Shown: piece after piece, positions 1 through 8,107 of the stretch | Layout of the letters: every line of letters starts with the position of its first letter | How positions within the stretch are numbered: position 1 is the first letter of the stretch | NCBI RefSeq assembly: GCF_039812505.1 | Contig: NZ_JBDIAQ010000016.1 | Span: 1 to 41,691, forward strand | DNA length: 41,691 bases | DNA from: Intrasporangium_A sp039812505 | GTDB taxonomy: Bacteria; Actinomycetota; Actinomycetes; Actinomycetales; Dermatophilaceae | Direction: 5' to 3' | Notes under the pieces: generated by a model | Told to the model about the DNA's origin: nothing | Databases searched by the model: none | Seen by the model: the letters and a program-made list of their open reading frames with translations, nothing else | Translations under genes and position numbers: made by a program

Positions 1-51
1 CAGAGTGGCCCAGGACGAGTTGGCGGCACCGGCGTCATCCACAGGCCACTG

Positions 52-128
52 CCCACGACACCTGCAACCGGTCCCACCTCTCGAGGCCTGCACCCGTGCA
101 ACCCCACGACACCTGCAACCGGTCCCAC
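52..128. repeat. 26-bp direct repeat, two copies 51 bp apart
   Basis: Two identical 26-bp copies lie at 52-77 and 103-128. Each begins CCCACGACACCTGCAACCGG and ends GTCCCAC, and the copies start 51 bp apart. They lie beyond the 3' end of the SDR gene on the minus strand. The rest of 1-186 shows no gene that I can support. The 51-bp step is the same as in the array between larB and larC. A further copy left of the window cannot be excluded. Confidence 0.85.
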
Positions 129-186
129 TTCCCGAGGGCCGGTCAGTGGGACTCGGTCAGCGGGGCTCCGGGCGGTGGACCTGGAC

Positions 187-945
187 CTACCGGGCCCGGG
201 CGCGTACGAGCGATCTCGGCACGACACGGAGCAGCCCGACGATGGCCTTGTACTGCGCTCCCGGCACCGAGAGGACCCGGCCCTTCTCGACATCCGCGAG
301 CGCGTCGGCGACCAGGCGCCGAGCGTCGAGCCACATGAACCCCGGCGTCGAGTCCATCCGGATCCCCGCCCGCTGGTGGAACTCGGTGTGCGTGAAACCC
401 GGGCAGAGCGCCGTCGCCGTCACCCCGGTGCCGGCCAGCTCGCTCGCCAGACCCTCGGTGAAGGTCGTCACCCAGGCCTTCGCGGCCGAGTACGTCCCGG
501 AGGCGATGAACCCCGCGACCGACGAGACGTTGACGATGCGGCCCCGCCCCCGTGCCGTCATCGCCTGCGCCCCCGCATGGGACAGCACCAGGACGGCTCG
601 CACCAGGACGTCGAGGTGCCGCTCCTCGTCGGCGATGTCGTTCTGCAGGAAGCGGCCCTTCAGGGCGAACCCGGCGTTGTTGACGAGCACGTCCACGGGT
701 CGGTCCGGGTCGGCCAGCCGGTCGGCCACCCGCTGCAGCTCGGCCCGCACCGCGAGGTCGGCCGGGAGCGTCTCGACGTGGGCGGCATACCTGTCGGTCA
801 GCTCGGCGGCCACGCGCTCGAGGCGAGCGGTGTCGCGGGCGACGATCACGAGGTCGTGGCCCCCGGCGGCGAGCTGGCGGGCGAACTCGAGGCCGATCCC
901 GGACGTTGCGCCGGTGACGAGGGCGGTGGGCTTGGGCAGTGGCAT
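187..945 (-). CDS. SDR-family NAD(P)-dependent oxidoreductase
   Basis: A 252-residue classical short-chain dehydrogenase/reductase, a soluble Rossmann-fold enzyme. The glycine-rich cofactor motif TGATSGIG is at residues 11-18, NNAG at 89-92, the catalytic serine in VSSVAG near 141-142, and the catalytic pair in YSAAK at Y152 and K156. The length is typical of the family. The ATG at 945 is the obvious start because the Rossmann strand follows within ten residues. It is transcribed away from xthA, with 43 bp between the starts, so the two promoters must share that short gap. The substrate cannot be read from the sequence. The wording is close to proteins annotated as DltE/YqjQ-like SDRs, but this is not proof of function. 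Confidence 0.9.
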   Translation of the reverse strand: MPLPKPTALVTGATSGIGLEFARQLAAGGHDLVIVARDTARLERVAAELTDRYAAHVETLPADLAVRAELQRVADRLADPDRPVDVLVNNAGFALKGRFLQNDIADEERHLDVLVRAVLVLSHAGAQAMTARGRGRIVNVSSVAGFIASGTYSAAKAWVTTFTEGLASELAGTGVTATALCPGFTHTEFHQRAGIRMDSTPGFMWLDARRLVADALADVEKGRVLSVPGAQYKAIVGLLRVVPRSLVRARAR

Positions 946-988
946 GCCGCCACCCTAGGCGCCCTGCCGGGCAATATGGTTGGGGGCC

Positions 989-1777
989 ATGCGCATCGCC
1001 ACCTGGAACGTCAACTCCATCCGCTCCCGGATCGACCGGGTCGCGGCGTTCCTCGAGCGGAGCGACGTGGACGTCCTGGCGATCCAGGAGACGAAGGCGC
1101 GCGACGACCAGTTCCCCTTCGACCGGTTCACCCGGCTGGGCTACGAGGTCGTGCAGCACGGGGTCAACCAGTGGAACGGCGTGGCGATCGCCTCGCGCGT
1201 CGGCCTCGAGGATGTCCGCACCGGGTTCGAGGGTATGCCGGGCTGGGGCGACCCGCTCGCGCCGGAGGCCCGCGCGCTCGGGGCCCGGTGCGATGGGGTG
1301 CGCATCTGGTCGCTCTACATCCCCAACGGGCGGTCCCTCGAGGACCCGCACATGACCTACAAGCTCGAGTGGCTCGCCGCCCTCACGACCGCCGGGCGGG
1401 CCTGGCTGGCGGCCGATCCCACGGACCAGATCGCGCTGCTCGGCGACTGGAACGTCGCGCCCTTCGACGAGGACGTCTGGAGCGTCGAGTACTACGAGGG
1501 CAAGACCCACACCTCGCCGGGTGAGCGGGCCGCGTTCCAGGGCGTGCTCGACGCGGGTTTCACGGACGTGGTGCGCCCGTTCCTTCCAGGCCCGGGCGTC
1601 TACACCTACTGGGACTACACGCGGCTCGCGTTCCAGAAGCGGCGCGGCATGCGGATCGACTTCGCGCTCTGCTCCCCCGCCCTCGCAGCACGAGTCACCG
1701 GCGCCTCCATCGACCGCGAGGAACGCAAGGGCAAGGGCGCCTCCGACCACGCGCCGGTCGTCATCGGGGTGAGCTGA
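989..1777 (+). CDS. xthA: Exodeoxyribonuclease III family AP endonuclease
   Basis: A 262-residue metal-dependent nuclease of the ExoIII/exonuclease-endonuclease-phosphatase superfamily, which cleaves the backbone 5' of abasic sites in base excision repair. Visible motifs are WNVNSIR at the N-terminus, IQETKA (metal-binding Glu), LYIPNG, GDWNVAP (Asp-x-Asn) and the C-terminal SDHAPV (Asp-His). I chose the ATG at 989 because MRIATWNVNSIR is the standard start of this family. An in-frame TTG three codons earlier is less likely. The Shine-Dalgarno is weak, a run of G just upstream, so the transcript may be nearly leaderless. It converges on cynS with only 25 bp between the stop codons. Confidence 0.93.
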   Translation: MRIATWNVNSIRSRIDRVAAFLERSDVDVLAIQETKARDDQFPFDRFTRLGYEVVQHGVNQWNGVAIASRVGLEDVRTGFEGMPGWGDPLAPEARALGARCDGVRIWSLYIPNGRSLEDPHMTYKLEWLAALTTAGRAWLAADPTDQIALLGDWNVAPFDEDVWSVEYYEGKTHTSPGERAAFQGVLDAGFTDVVRPFLPGPGVYTYWDYTRLAFQKRRGMRIDFALCSPALAARVTGASIDREERKGKGASDHAPVVIGVS

Positions 1778-1802
1778 CCGGTCGAGGTGCAGGCCGACCC
1801 GC

Positions 1803-2252
1803 TCACCAGCTGTAGTCGAGGAACTTTCCGTCGAACGTGACGACGACCCGGTCACCGCCGGGGTCAGCGCGACGGGAGACGTCGATCTTGAAGTTGATCG
1901 CGCTCATGATGCCGTCGCCGAACTCCTCGTGGATCAGCTCCTTGATGGTCGGGCCGTAGACAGCGACGGCCTCCAGGAAGCGGTAGATCGTCGGGTCGTT
2001 CGCAGCGTCGCCCAGCCCGGTCCGGTAGGGCTGCGCCTGCAATGCGGCGACCGCCTCGTCGTCGAGGTCCAGCAGCGCACCGAGACGCTCGGCGTCCCGC
2101 TCGGCGACCGGGTGCTGCCCGAGCAGGGCCGCGGTGGTCCACTCGACCGGCCGGTCGATGTGTTCGGCCAGCGCACGCCAGGTCAACCCGGCCCGGTTCT
2201 TGGCCGTGCGCACCTGCTCGGCGGCCCGCTCCTTCGCGGCGTTCATCGACAT
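1803..2252 (-). CDS. cynS: Cyanate hydratase (cyanase)
   Basis: A 149-residue cyanase, which converts cyanate and bicarbonate to carbamate and CO2; carbamate then decays to ammonia and CO2. The N-terminal half is a helical HTH-like domain and the C-terminal half is the cyanase domain. The family catalytic triad is visible with correct spacing: R91 and E94 in TIYRFLEAV and S117 in MSAINF, matching R96/E99/S122 of the E. coli enzyme with a constant offset of five. PYRTG precedes it. The ATG at 2252 is preferred because GAGGAG lies just upstream; a GTG two codons earlier is possible. There is no adjacent carbonic anhydrase, cyanate transporter or LysR regulator, unlike the E. coli cyn operon, so it appears to be a single-gene unit. 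Confidence 0.95.
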   Translation of the reverse strand: MSMNAAKERAAEQVRTAKNRAGLTWRALAEHIDRPVEWTTAALLGQHPVAERDAERLGALLDLDDEAVAALQAQPYRTGLGDAANDPTIYRFLEAVAVYGPTIKELIHEEFGDGIMSAINFKIDVSRRADPGGDRVVVTFDGKFLDYSW

Positions 2253-2367
2253 GGTCACTCCTCAGGATCCGGAAACCGACCTCCCGTCGGCGGACCCCCA
2301 ACCCTAGCCGGGCGTGCGCCCTCGGACGTCCAGCAGACGTCCAGACTGTCGGCCTACGGTCGAGGGA

Positions 2368-4425
2368 ATGGCTCACCGGAACGCAGCGACCCGGACCGTC
2401 ACGTTGCTGACCGCCTTCGTCGGCGTGGCGGTCCTGCTCGGTGTCCTCGCCGCCGGGGTCGCCGCCCCGCCGGTAGCCGCGCTCGGCCGGCTCGCGCAGG
2501 CCGGGGACGACGCGTTCAACTCGCTGCCGAGCTCGTTCACCGTCAACCCGCTCGCGCAGGGGTCGCGGATCCTGGCTGCTGACGGCTCGGTCATCGCCAC
2601 CCCGCAGGACGAGTACCGCATCGTGGTCCCGCTTAGCAAGGTCGCCCCGATCATGCGCCAGGCCCAGGTCGCCATCGAGGACAGCCGGTTCTACGAACAC
2701 GGGCCGGTCGACCCGGAGGGCATCGGGCGGGCGCTGCTGGAGAACCTGCGCACCGGGGCGGCGACCCAGGGCGCCTCCACCCTGACGCAGCAGTTCGTCA
2801 AGCTGAGCCTGCAGGCCCAGGCCCTCGCGGCGGGCAACGACGAGGCCGCCCAGGCCGCCACCGCCAAGACCCTCGTGCGCAAGCTGATCGAGCTGCGCTA
2901 CGCGATCGGGCTCGAGCAGACCTGGACCAAGGACCAGATCCTGCAGGGCTACCTCAACATCGCCTACTACGGCGACGGCGCCTACGGCGTCGAGGCCGCG
3001 TCCCGGCACTACTTCGACGTCCCGGCCAGCCGGCTCAGCCTGACCCAGGCCGCCACCCTCGCCGGGCTGGTCCAGAGCCCGAGCACCACCGACCCGGTGC
3101 ACCACCCGAAGGCCGCCCAGGCCCGTCGCGACGTCGTGCTGGATCGGATGCACGAGCTCGGGATCATCAGCGACACCGCGTGGGCCAAGGCCAAGCGGCG
3201 CCCCATGAAGAAGGACCTGCACGTCACCGAGCCCCCGAGCACCTGCGCGGCGTCCCCGGATCCGTACTTCTGCCAGTTCGTCATCGCCTGGCTCATGCAG
3301 CAGCCCGCCCTGGGCCGGACCGAACAGGCCCGCCACGACCTGCTCTACCGCGGTGGGCTGACCATCCGCACCACCCTCGAGCCCAAGGTCCAGCAGATCG
3401 TCGACAAGTCGATCCGCGAGGTCGCTCCGGAGCGGAACGGAATCGGCGTCTCGGCCGCGGCCTACGTCACCGAGCCGGGCACCGGCAAGGTCCTCGCCTT
3501 CGGCCAGAACACCCAGTTCGGCCTGACCTCGAAGAAGGGCGTCACCGCGATCGACTACTCGGTCGACAAGGCGTACGGCGGGTCCGGCGGGTTCCAGTTC
3601 GGCTCCACCGCAAAGGCCTTCGCGCTCGTCACCGCCATGAAGCAGGGCCTCGGGCTGCACGCCACGGTCGACGCCCCGCACGCGGACGCCCACGACTACG
3701 CGACGTTCACACCCGACCAGTTCCCCCAGCCGTGCGGCCTCTACCAGCCGTGGCACGTCTACAACGACACCCCGGGCGGCGGGCGCATGTCGCTGATGAA
3801 CGCGACCGCGATGTCGACCAACACCGCCTTCGTGGCGCTGGCCGAACGGCTCGGAGTGTGCCACATCCGGGACACGATGCTCGCCTTCGGCATGCACGAC
3901 GCGAACGGCGCGCCGATCGGCAAGTACCCCCCGCAGGTCATCCTGGGCGCCCAGACGGTCTCGCCGCAGACGCTCGCCAACGCGTATGCCGCCATCGCCG
4001 CGGACGGCACGCTCTGCCAGACCTACCCGGTCACCGAGGTGCTGCGCGGCGGCAAGCCGATGTGGCAGCCGAAGCCGTCGTGCCAGCAGGTCGAGCCGTC
4101 CGGGCCGGTGAAGCAGGCGACGCAGTACCTCATGTACAACATGACCAACGGCTCGGGCATCCGCAACCAGCTCGACGGCCGCCCCTCCGCCGGCAAGACG
4201 GGGACCGCGGACGGCAACTCCCAGTCCTGGTTCGTCGGCTTCACGCCGCAGCTGGCGACCGCGGTGTGGGTCGGCAACCCGACCGACCCCACGCGCCGGA
4301 TGTTCGACGTGTCCATGGCCGGCAAGTTCTGCGCGTCGATGACCGGAGCCTGCTACGCCGCGCCGATCTGGAAGCGGATCATGAACCGGACCCTGGACGG
4401 CGAGCCGGTGCTGCCCATGCCGTAG
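2368..4425 (+). CDS. Bifunctional penicillin-binding protein (glycosyltransferase/transpeptidase)
   Basis: A 685-residue class A PBP that polymerises lipid II and cross-links peptidoglycan outside the membrane. There is a short cytoplasmic start and one signal-anchor helix at about residues 9-35. The GT51 domain has its catalytic Glu at E104 in IEDSRFYEHG, followed by QGASTLTQQFVK and the NIAYYGDGAYGVEAAS signature. The transpeptidase domain has the nucleophile motif STAK (S413, K416), STN (S483) and KTG (K610). No PASTA domain is present. The ATG at 2368 is used because the hydrophobic anchor follows directly; a GTG 18 codons upstream would add a basic, proline-rich stretch with no family support. 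Its last 47 bp overlap, tail to tail, the gene of the convergent MFS transporter. Confidence 0.94.
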   Translation: MAHRNAATRTVTLLTAFVGVAVLLGVLAAGVAAPPVAALGRLAQAGDDAFNSLPSSFTVNPLAQGSRILAADGSVIATPQDEYRIVVPLSKVAPIMRQAQVAIEDSRFYEHGPVDPEGIGRALLENLRTGAATQGASTLTQQFVKLSLQAQALAAGNDEAAQAATAKTLVRKLIELRYAIGLEQTWTKDQILQGYLNIAYYGDGAYGVEAASRHYFDVPASRLSLTQAATLAGLVQSPSTTDPVHHPKAAQARRDVVLDRMHELGIISDTAWAKAKRRPMKKDLHVTEPPSTCAASPDPYFCQFVIAWLMQQPALGRTEQARHDLLYRGGLTIRTTLEPKVQQIVDKSIREVAPERNGIGVSAAAYVTEPGTGKVLAFGQNTQFGLTSKKGVTAIDYSVDKAYGGSGGFQFGSTAKAFALVTAMKQGLGLHATVDAPHADAHDYATFTPDQFPQPCGLYQPWHVYNDTPGGGRMSLMNATAMSTNTAFVALAERLGVCHIRDTMLAFGMHDANGAPIGKYPPQVILGAQTVSPQTLANAYAAIAADGTLCQTYPVTEVLRGGKPMWQPKPSCQQVEPSGPVKQATQYLMYNMTNGSGIRNQLDGRPSAGKTGTADGNSQSWFVGFTPQLATAVWVGNPTDPTRRMFDVSMAGKFCASMTGACYAAPIWKRIMNRTLDGEPVLPMP

Positions 4426-6088
4426 TGCCGAGGGTCAGCGCCAGCACCGCACCGAGCAGCGCCGCGACCGCCCCGCCGAGCAGGACCGTCTGCACCTGCA
4501 CGACCCCGGCGCCGATGAGCGCCTCGGTGTCGAACGGGTCGGGCAGCCGGCGCACCGCCTCGTAGTATCGCCGCAGCCCGAGCGAGGTGAGCAGGGCGAG
4601 CCCGACGATCATGCCCACCATGCGGGCGACGACGACCAGGGCACTGGCGACGCCGTGCGCCGACGGCGGCGCGTCGGCCAGGGCGGCGTCGTTGACCGGC
4701 GCGATCGCCAGCCCCATCCCCAGGCCGACGACGACCAGCACGACCGTTGCCCCCACGGCGTCGTCCAGCGAGTGCGGTCCCCACCGTGACATCGCCACCA
4801 GGCCGGCGCCGGCGAGCGCCAACCCGACCGCGGCGACAGGCCCGTCGCCGAACCGCCGAGTAGCCAGGCCCCCGAGCAGCGCGCCGACCGGGACGGCGAG
4901 CAGGAAACGGACCAGTACGAGCGCCGCGCCGGTCTCGTCCCGGGACAGGGTGAGCCTGGCCAGCAGCGGGACGTCGACGATCACCGCGACGAGGGCTGCG
5001 CCCACCAGCAGGCTGACGGCCTGGGCACGCAGGCCCAGGCCGTGGACCACGCCCCTGGGGACGAGCGGGCTGGGGGCCCGGCGGTGCCACCACGCCAGAA
5101 CGGCGAGGGCGAGCGCGCCGACCGGGAGCAGGACCAGCCCGAGCGACCCGACGACCTCGCGCTCCGGGTCGGCACTCGCGAAGCTCAGCACCAGCGCGCC
5201 CAGCGCGACGGCGACGAGCACGGCCCCGAGCAGGTCCGCTCGGCGCAGCACCGGCCACCAGCGTCTCGCCGTCAGGCCCGCCCCGACCACGAGGAGACCG
5301 AGTGACACCAGCCCGGCCGGGGTCAGCACCCGGGACTGCCCGACGAACGGGACGAACGGCACCCCGAGCGTGACGTCGGTGACGAGCCGCTCGGGCGCGG
5401 CCAGCGCCAGGCCTCCGAGGAGCAGCCCGAGCCCGGCCGACGTGGCGGCCGCGCTGCCCGAGGCCCGCCGGACACCCGAGGCCCGCCGGACACCCGAGGT
5501 TCGGCGGCCCCCGAAGGCCAGGACAGCGGCATACAGGATGACCCCGGCCACCACGTTGGCCCAGAAGATGGCCCGCCACCCCGACCAGGCCAGGATCGCG
5601 GCACCGAGCAGCGGGCCGAGCACCGACCCGAGCTCCTGCACCGCCCCGACGACACCGAGCGGGGCGCCCCGCGCGCCGACGGGCCACAGGTCGGCGACGA
5701 GCGCCAGCGTCGCGGGCACCAGCCCCCCGCCGCCGACGCCCTGCAGGACGCGACCGCCGACGAGGACCGACAGGTCGACCGCGAGCGCGGTCACGGCCGA
5801 CCCGACCACGAACACCGCCAGGCAGGCGAGCAGGACCCGCTGCCGGTCGAGCAGGTCCGAGAGCCGGCCGACCAGCGGGAGCACCGCGACGTAGCCGAGC
5901 AGGAACCCCGAGATGATCGGGGTGGCCTCCTGCAGCGCCTCGATCCCGATGCCGACGCCGGCCATCATGTCGGTCAGTGCCAGCACGACGACGTAGCTGT
6001 CGGCCGCCGCGAGAGCCACCGCGACCGACGCCACCGCGAGCAGCGCGCGGCGCGGCTCCGAGCCGGCAGTCCCGAGGGCGACGGTCAC
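4379..6088 (-). CDS. MFS transporter, 14-helix DHA2 type, P55-like partner of LprG
   Basis: A 569-residue integral membrane protein with about 14 hydrophobic segments and the MFS loop signature GRLSDLLDRQR between helices 2 and 3. It starts 12 bp after the stop of the LprG-like lipoprotein gene. In mycobacteria the lprG-Rv1410c (P55) operon has the same order, and the pair exports or places triacylated lipids and lipoglycans at the cell surface. That role is inferred here from gene order and family. The start is a GTG at 6088. A loop after about residue 190 carries a tandem VRRASG repeat encoded by 18-bp units. The 3' end overlaps the PBP gene on the other strand. Multidrug efflux is the alternative reading. 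Confidence 0.85.
   Translation of the reverse strand: MTVALGTAGSEPRRALLAVASVAVALAAADSYVVVLALTDMMAGVGIGIEALQEATPIISGFLLGYVAVLPLVGRLSDLLDRQRVLLACLAVFVVGSAVTALAVDLSVLVGGRVLQGVGGGGLVPATLALVADLWPVGARGAPLGVVGAVQELGSVLGPLLGAAILAWSGWRAIFWANVVAGVILYAAVLAFGGRRTSGVRRASGVRRASGSAAATSAGLGLLLGGLALAAPERLVTDVTLGVPFVPFVGQSRVLTPAGLVSLGLLVVGAGLTARRWWPVLRRADLLGAVLVAVALGALVLSFASADPEREVVGSLGLVLLPVGALALAVLAWWHRRAPSPLVPRGVVHGLGLRAQAVSLLVGAALVAVIVDVPLLARLTLSRDETGAALVLVRFLLAVPVGALLGGLATRRFGDGPVAAVGLALAGAGLVAMSRWGPHSLDDAVGATVVLVVVGLGMGLAIAPVNDAALADAPPSAHGVASALVVVARMVGMIVGLALLTSLGLRRYYEAVRRLPDPFDTEALIGAGVVQVQTVLLGGAVAALLGAVLALTLGTTAWAAPARRPGSGS
5458..5503. repeat. 18-bp tandem repeat inside the MFS gene
   Basis: An 18-bp unit (AGGCCCGCCGGACACCCG) occurs twice in tandem, followed by a diverged third copy. 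In the minus-strand reading frame it encodes the basic loop RRTSG-VRRASG-VRRASG. Because the unit is a multiple of three, copy-number change would not break the frame. Confidence 0.8.
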
Positions 6089-6100
6089 GGACGCACCGGG

Positions 6101-6814
6101 TCAGGTGGGTCTGGTGATGGTGACCGGCTCGCCGTAGCGGTCCAGCACGAGGCTGTACGTCGAGGGCGTGCCGTCCTCGAAGAAGGGCCCCTCGATCGAG
6201 ACCTGGCGCAGCTGGTTCGCCTCGGTGAGCAGGTAGGTGGCGCGGTAGGCAGCGGACCTGTCGCCGGTGCGCAGCAGATCGAACACCGCGGTGCCCGGCA
6301 GGTCGCCGGTGATCGTCATGAGGACCTCCGCGCCCCTACGGGTCTGCGCGCCCAGCACCGGTGCGCCGGTCGCCGTGACCAGGGTGGTCAGGCCGCGGTC
6401 CGGCGAGAGCAGCAGACCCGGGTCGGGAAGCCCGTAGTCGGCGGGGTCGATCCGGTGGATCCCCGGCACGAACGGCAGCCGGGCCCAGACCTCGCCGTCG
6501 ACCGAGGTCACCTCGGCGTCGGCCGGCACGCCGGCGACGGCGATCTTGAAGCTGCCCTTGAACGCCGGCGGGTGGGCCCCCCAGCCCTCGCCGGCGAGCA
6601 GGCCGCTGGCGTCGTCGGGGACGCCGGAGCTGGTCAAGGTCACGTGCACCGACGTCGCGGCGTCGAGGCCGGAGCGAGCGGCGGCGAGCCGCTGGGCCGG
6701 GGTCAGCTCGGCCTGCTGGGTCGGTCGGGGTGTCGCGTCGCCGGTACAGGCGGCCGTCCCGACCAGGCACAGGCCGCTGAGGAGGGCGGCCACGACCCGG
6801 CCCGACGTTCGCAT
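6101..6814 (-). CDS. lprG: LppX/LprAFG-family lipoprotein (LprG-like)
   Basis: A 237-residue secreted lipoprotein. A signal peptide (MRTSGRVVAALLSGLCLVG) runs to a lipobox-like TAAC with the lipidated Cys at residue 23. Thr at -3 is atypical, but the setting is clear. The mature part has the LppX/LprG pattern: a helical start, STVHVTLTSSG-like strand, a glycine-rich FKGSFKIAV strand, EVTSVDGEVWARLPF, and LLTEANQLRQVSIEGPFF near the end. Mycobacterial LprG has a hydrophobic pocket that carries triacylated lipids and lipoglycans. The ATG at 6814 is the only start giving a signal peptide. It is co-transcribed with the downstream MFS gene 12 bp away. Confidence 0.82.
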   Translation of the reverse strand: MRTSGRVVAALLSGLCLVGTAACTGDATPRPTQQAELTPAQRLAAARSGLDAATSVHVTLTSSGVPDDASGLLAGEGWGAHPPAFKGSFKIAVAGVPADAEVTSVDGEVWARLPFVPGIHRIDPADYGLPDPGLLLSPDRGLTTLVTATGAPVLGAQTRRGAEVLMTITGDLPGTAVFDLLRTGDRSAAYRATYLLTEANQLRQVSIEGPFFEDGTPSTYSLVLDRYGEPVTITRPT

Positions 6815-6916
6815 TGGTAGAGGGTATGCCGCTGGGCTCGGGTGCGCTCGCCACGTGGCCGGAACCGCGCCGATCCGGATTCCCGATCCGGGGCGTCGAG
6901 GGCGCACCATAAGGAC

Positions 6917-8107
6917 ATGACGTTCTTCGGCGCGCACCCGTGGACCCGCTGGGTCGTCCCCGTGGCGGCATTGGGGGTCATCGGCGCGTCCGCGGTGGTC
7001 ACGAACCAGCAGGCCGACGCCGACCCCGGCCTGCCCCCTCGCACCGCCGCGCAGCTGCTCGCCGCCGTCCGCTCGGCCGACGTGGACGCCCTGTCCGGGA
7101 CGGTCGTGCAGACCGCCGACCTCGGCCTGCCCCAGCTGCCCGGGCTGACCGGTGGCGCCGGTCCTGCCGCCGGGTCGAGCAGCCCCGCCTCCGGCGACGG
7201 GACCTTGTCGATCGCCGCCCTGCTGACCGGGTCGCACACGTGGCGGGTCTGGTTCGACGGCCCGAGCCGGCAGCGGCTCGCGCTGCTCGACGGCTCGAAC
7301 GAGACCGACCTGATCCGCGACGGGCACGAGCTCTGGCTCTGGTCCAGTGCGGACCGCTCCGCGGTCCACCGCCGGATCCCCACGCTGATGCACCCGGTGG
7401 CCCCCGGCCCGGACGCCCGCCCCCCCGCGGACCTGTCGCCCACGGTGCCGCACACCCCGGGCCAGGCGGCAAGCCGGGCCTTGGCCATGATGGGAGCCGA
7501 CACGACCGTCACGACCAGCGCCACGGCCACCGTCGCCGGCCGCCCCGCCTACGAGCTGGTCCTGACCCCGAAGGACTCGGCCACGCGGGTCGCCTCGGTC
7601 CGGATCGCGATCGACGGGCAGCGCCATGTCCCGCTGCGGGTGCAGGTCTACTCGACCAAGCTCGCCAACCCGGCCTTCCAGGTCGGGTTCACCTCGGTCG
7701 ACTTCGGTCGTCCCGACCCCAGCATCTTCGCCTTCACCCCGCCACCCGGCACCACCGTCACCGACAAGGGCACCGTGACGCTGCCGACCGCTCCGCCGCG
7801 GAAGGGCACCACCAACCCGGCCCCGACCGCACCCGGCGGGTTGCAGGGGGTCAAGGTGGTCGGCTCCGGTTGGAGCACGGTCCTGGTCGGGCGCCTTCCG
7901 CTCGACGCTGCCGACCGCGGCACCGCCGGTGACCCACGGGCCTGGCTGGACGGCATACGCTTCGCGCTGCCGCGTGTCATGGGCAGCTGGGGGCGGGGCC
8001 GGCTGCTCGAGGGCACGCTCTTCTCGGTCGTCTTCTCCGACAGCGGCCGGGTGGCGGTCGGCGCGGTCGCACCGGACCGGCTGTATGCCGCTCTGGCGGC
8101 GGCGTGA
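6917..8107 (+). CDS. LolA/RseB-like secreted or membrane-anchored protein
   Basis: A 396-residue protein with one N-terminal hydrophobic segment (about residues 11-26, VVPVAALGVIGASAVVT) followed by an extracytoplasmic domain. The QLLAAVRSADVDALSGTVVQTADLGLPQLP start, the TWRVWFDGPSRQRLALLDGSNETDLIRDG strand pattern and PAYELVLTPKDSATRVASVRIAIDGQRHVPLRVQVYS are characteristic of the LolA/RseB half-barrel fold, which binds lipids or lipoproteins. The ATG at 6917 has AAGGA just before it. Its stop codon overlaps the start of the ABC ATPase gene by four bases, so the three genes form one translation-coupled unit. Plausible roles are delivery of a lipophilic substrate to the ABC transporter, or sensing. 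The name is based on fold pattern only. Confidence 0.7.
   Translation: MTFFGAHPWTRWVVPVAALGVIGASAVVTNQQADADPGLPPRTAAQLLAAVRSADVDALSGTVVQTADLGLPQLPGLTGGAGPAAGSSSPASGDGTLSIAALLTGSHTWRVWFDGPSRQRLALLDGSNETDLIRDGHELWLWSSADRSAVHRRIPTLMHPVAPGPDARPPADLSPTVPHTPGQAASRALAMMGADTTVTTSATATVAGRPAYELVLTPKDSATRVASVRIAIDGQRHVPLRVQVYSTKLANPAFQVGFTSVDFGRPDPSIFAFTPPPGTTVTDKGTVTLPTAPPRKGTTNPAPTAPGGLQGVKVVGSGWSTVLVGRLPLDAADRGTAGDPRAWLDGIRFALPRVMGSWGRGRLLEGTLFSVVFSDSGRVAVGAVAPDRLYAALAAA

Noticed and set aside
1..186. Plus-strand ORFs beginning at 5 and 96.
   Set aside because: They run antisense into the SDR gene and encode the direct repeats; no ribosome site or motif.
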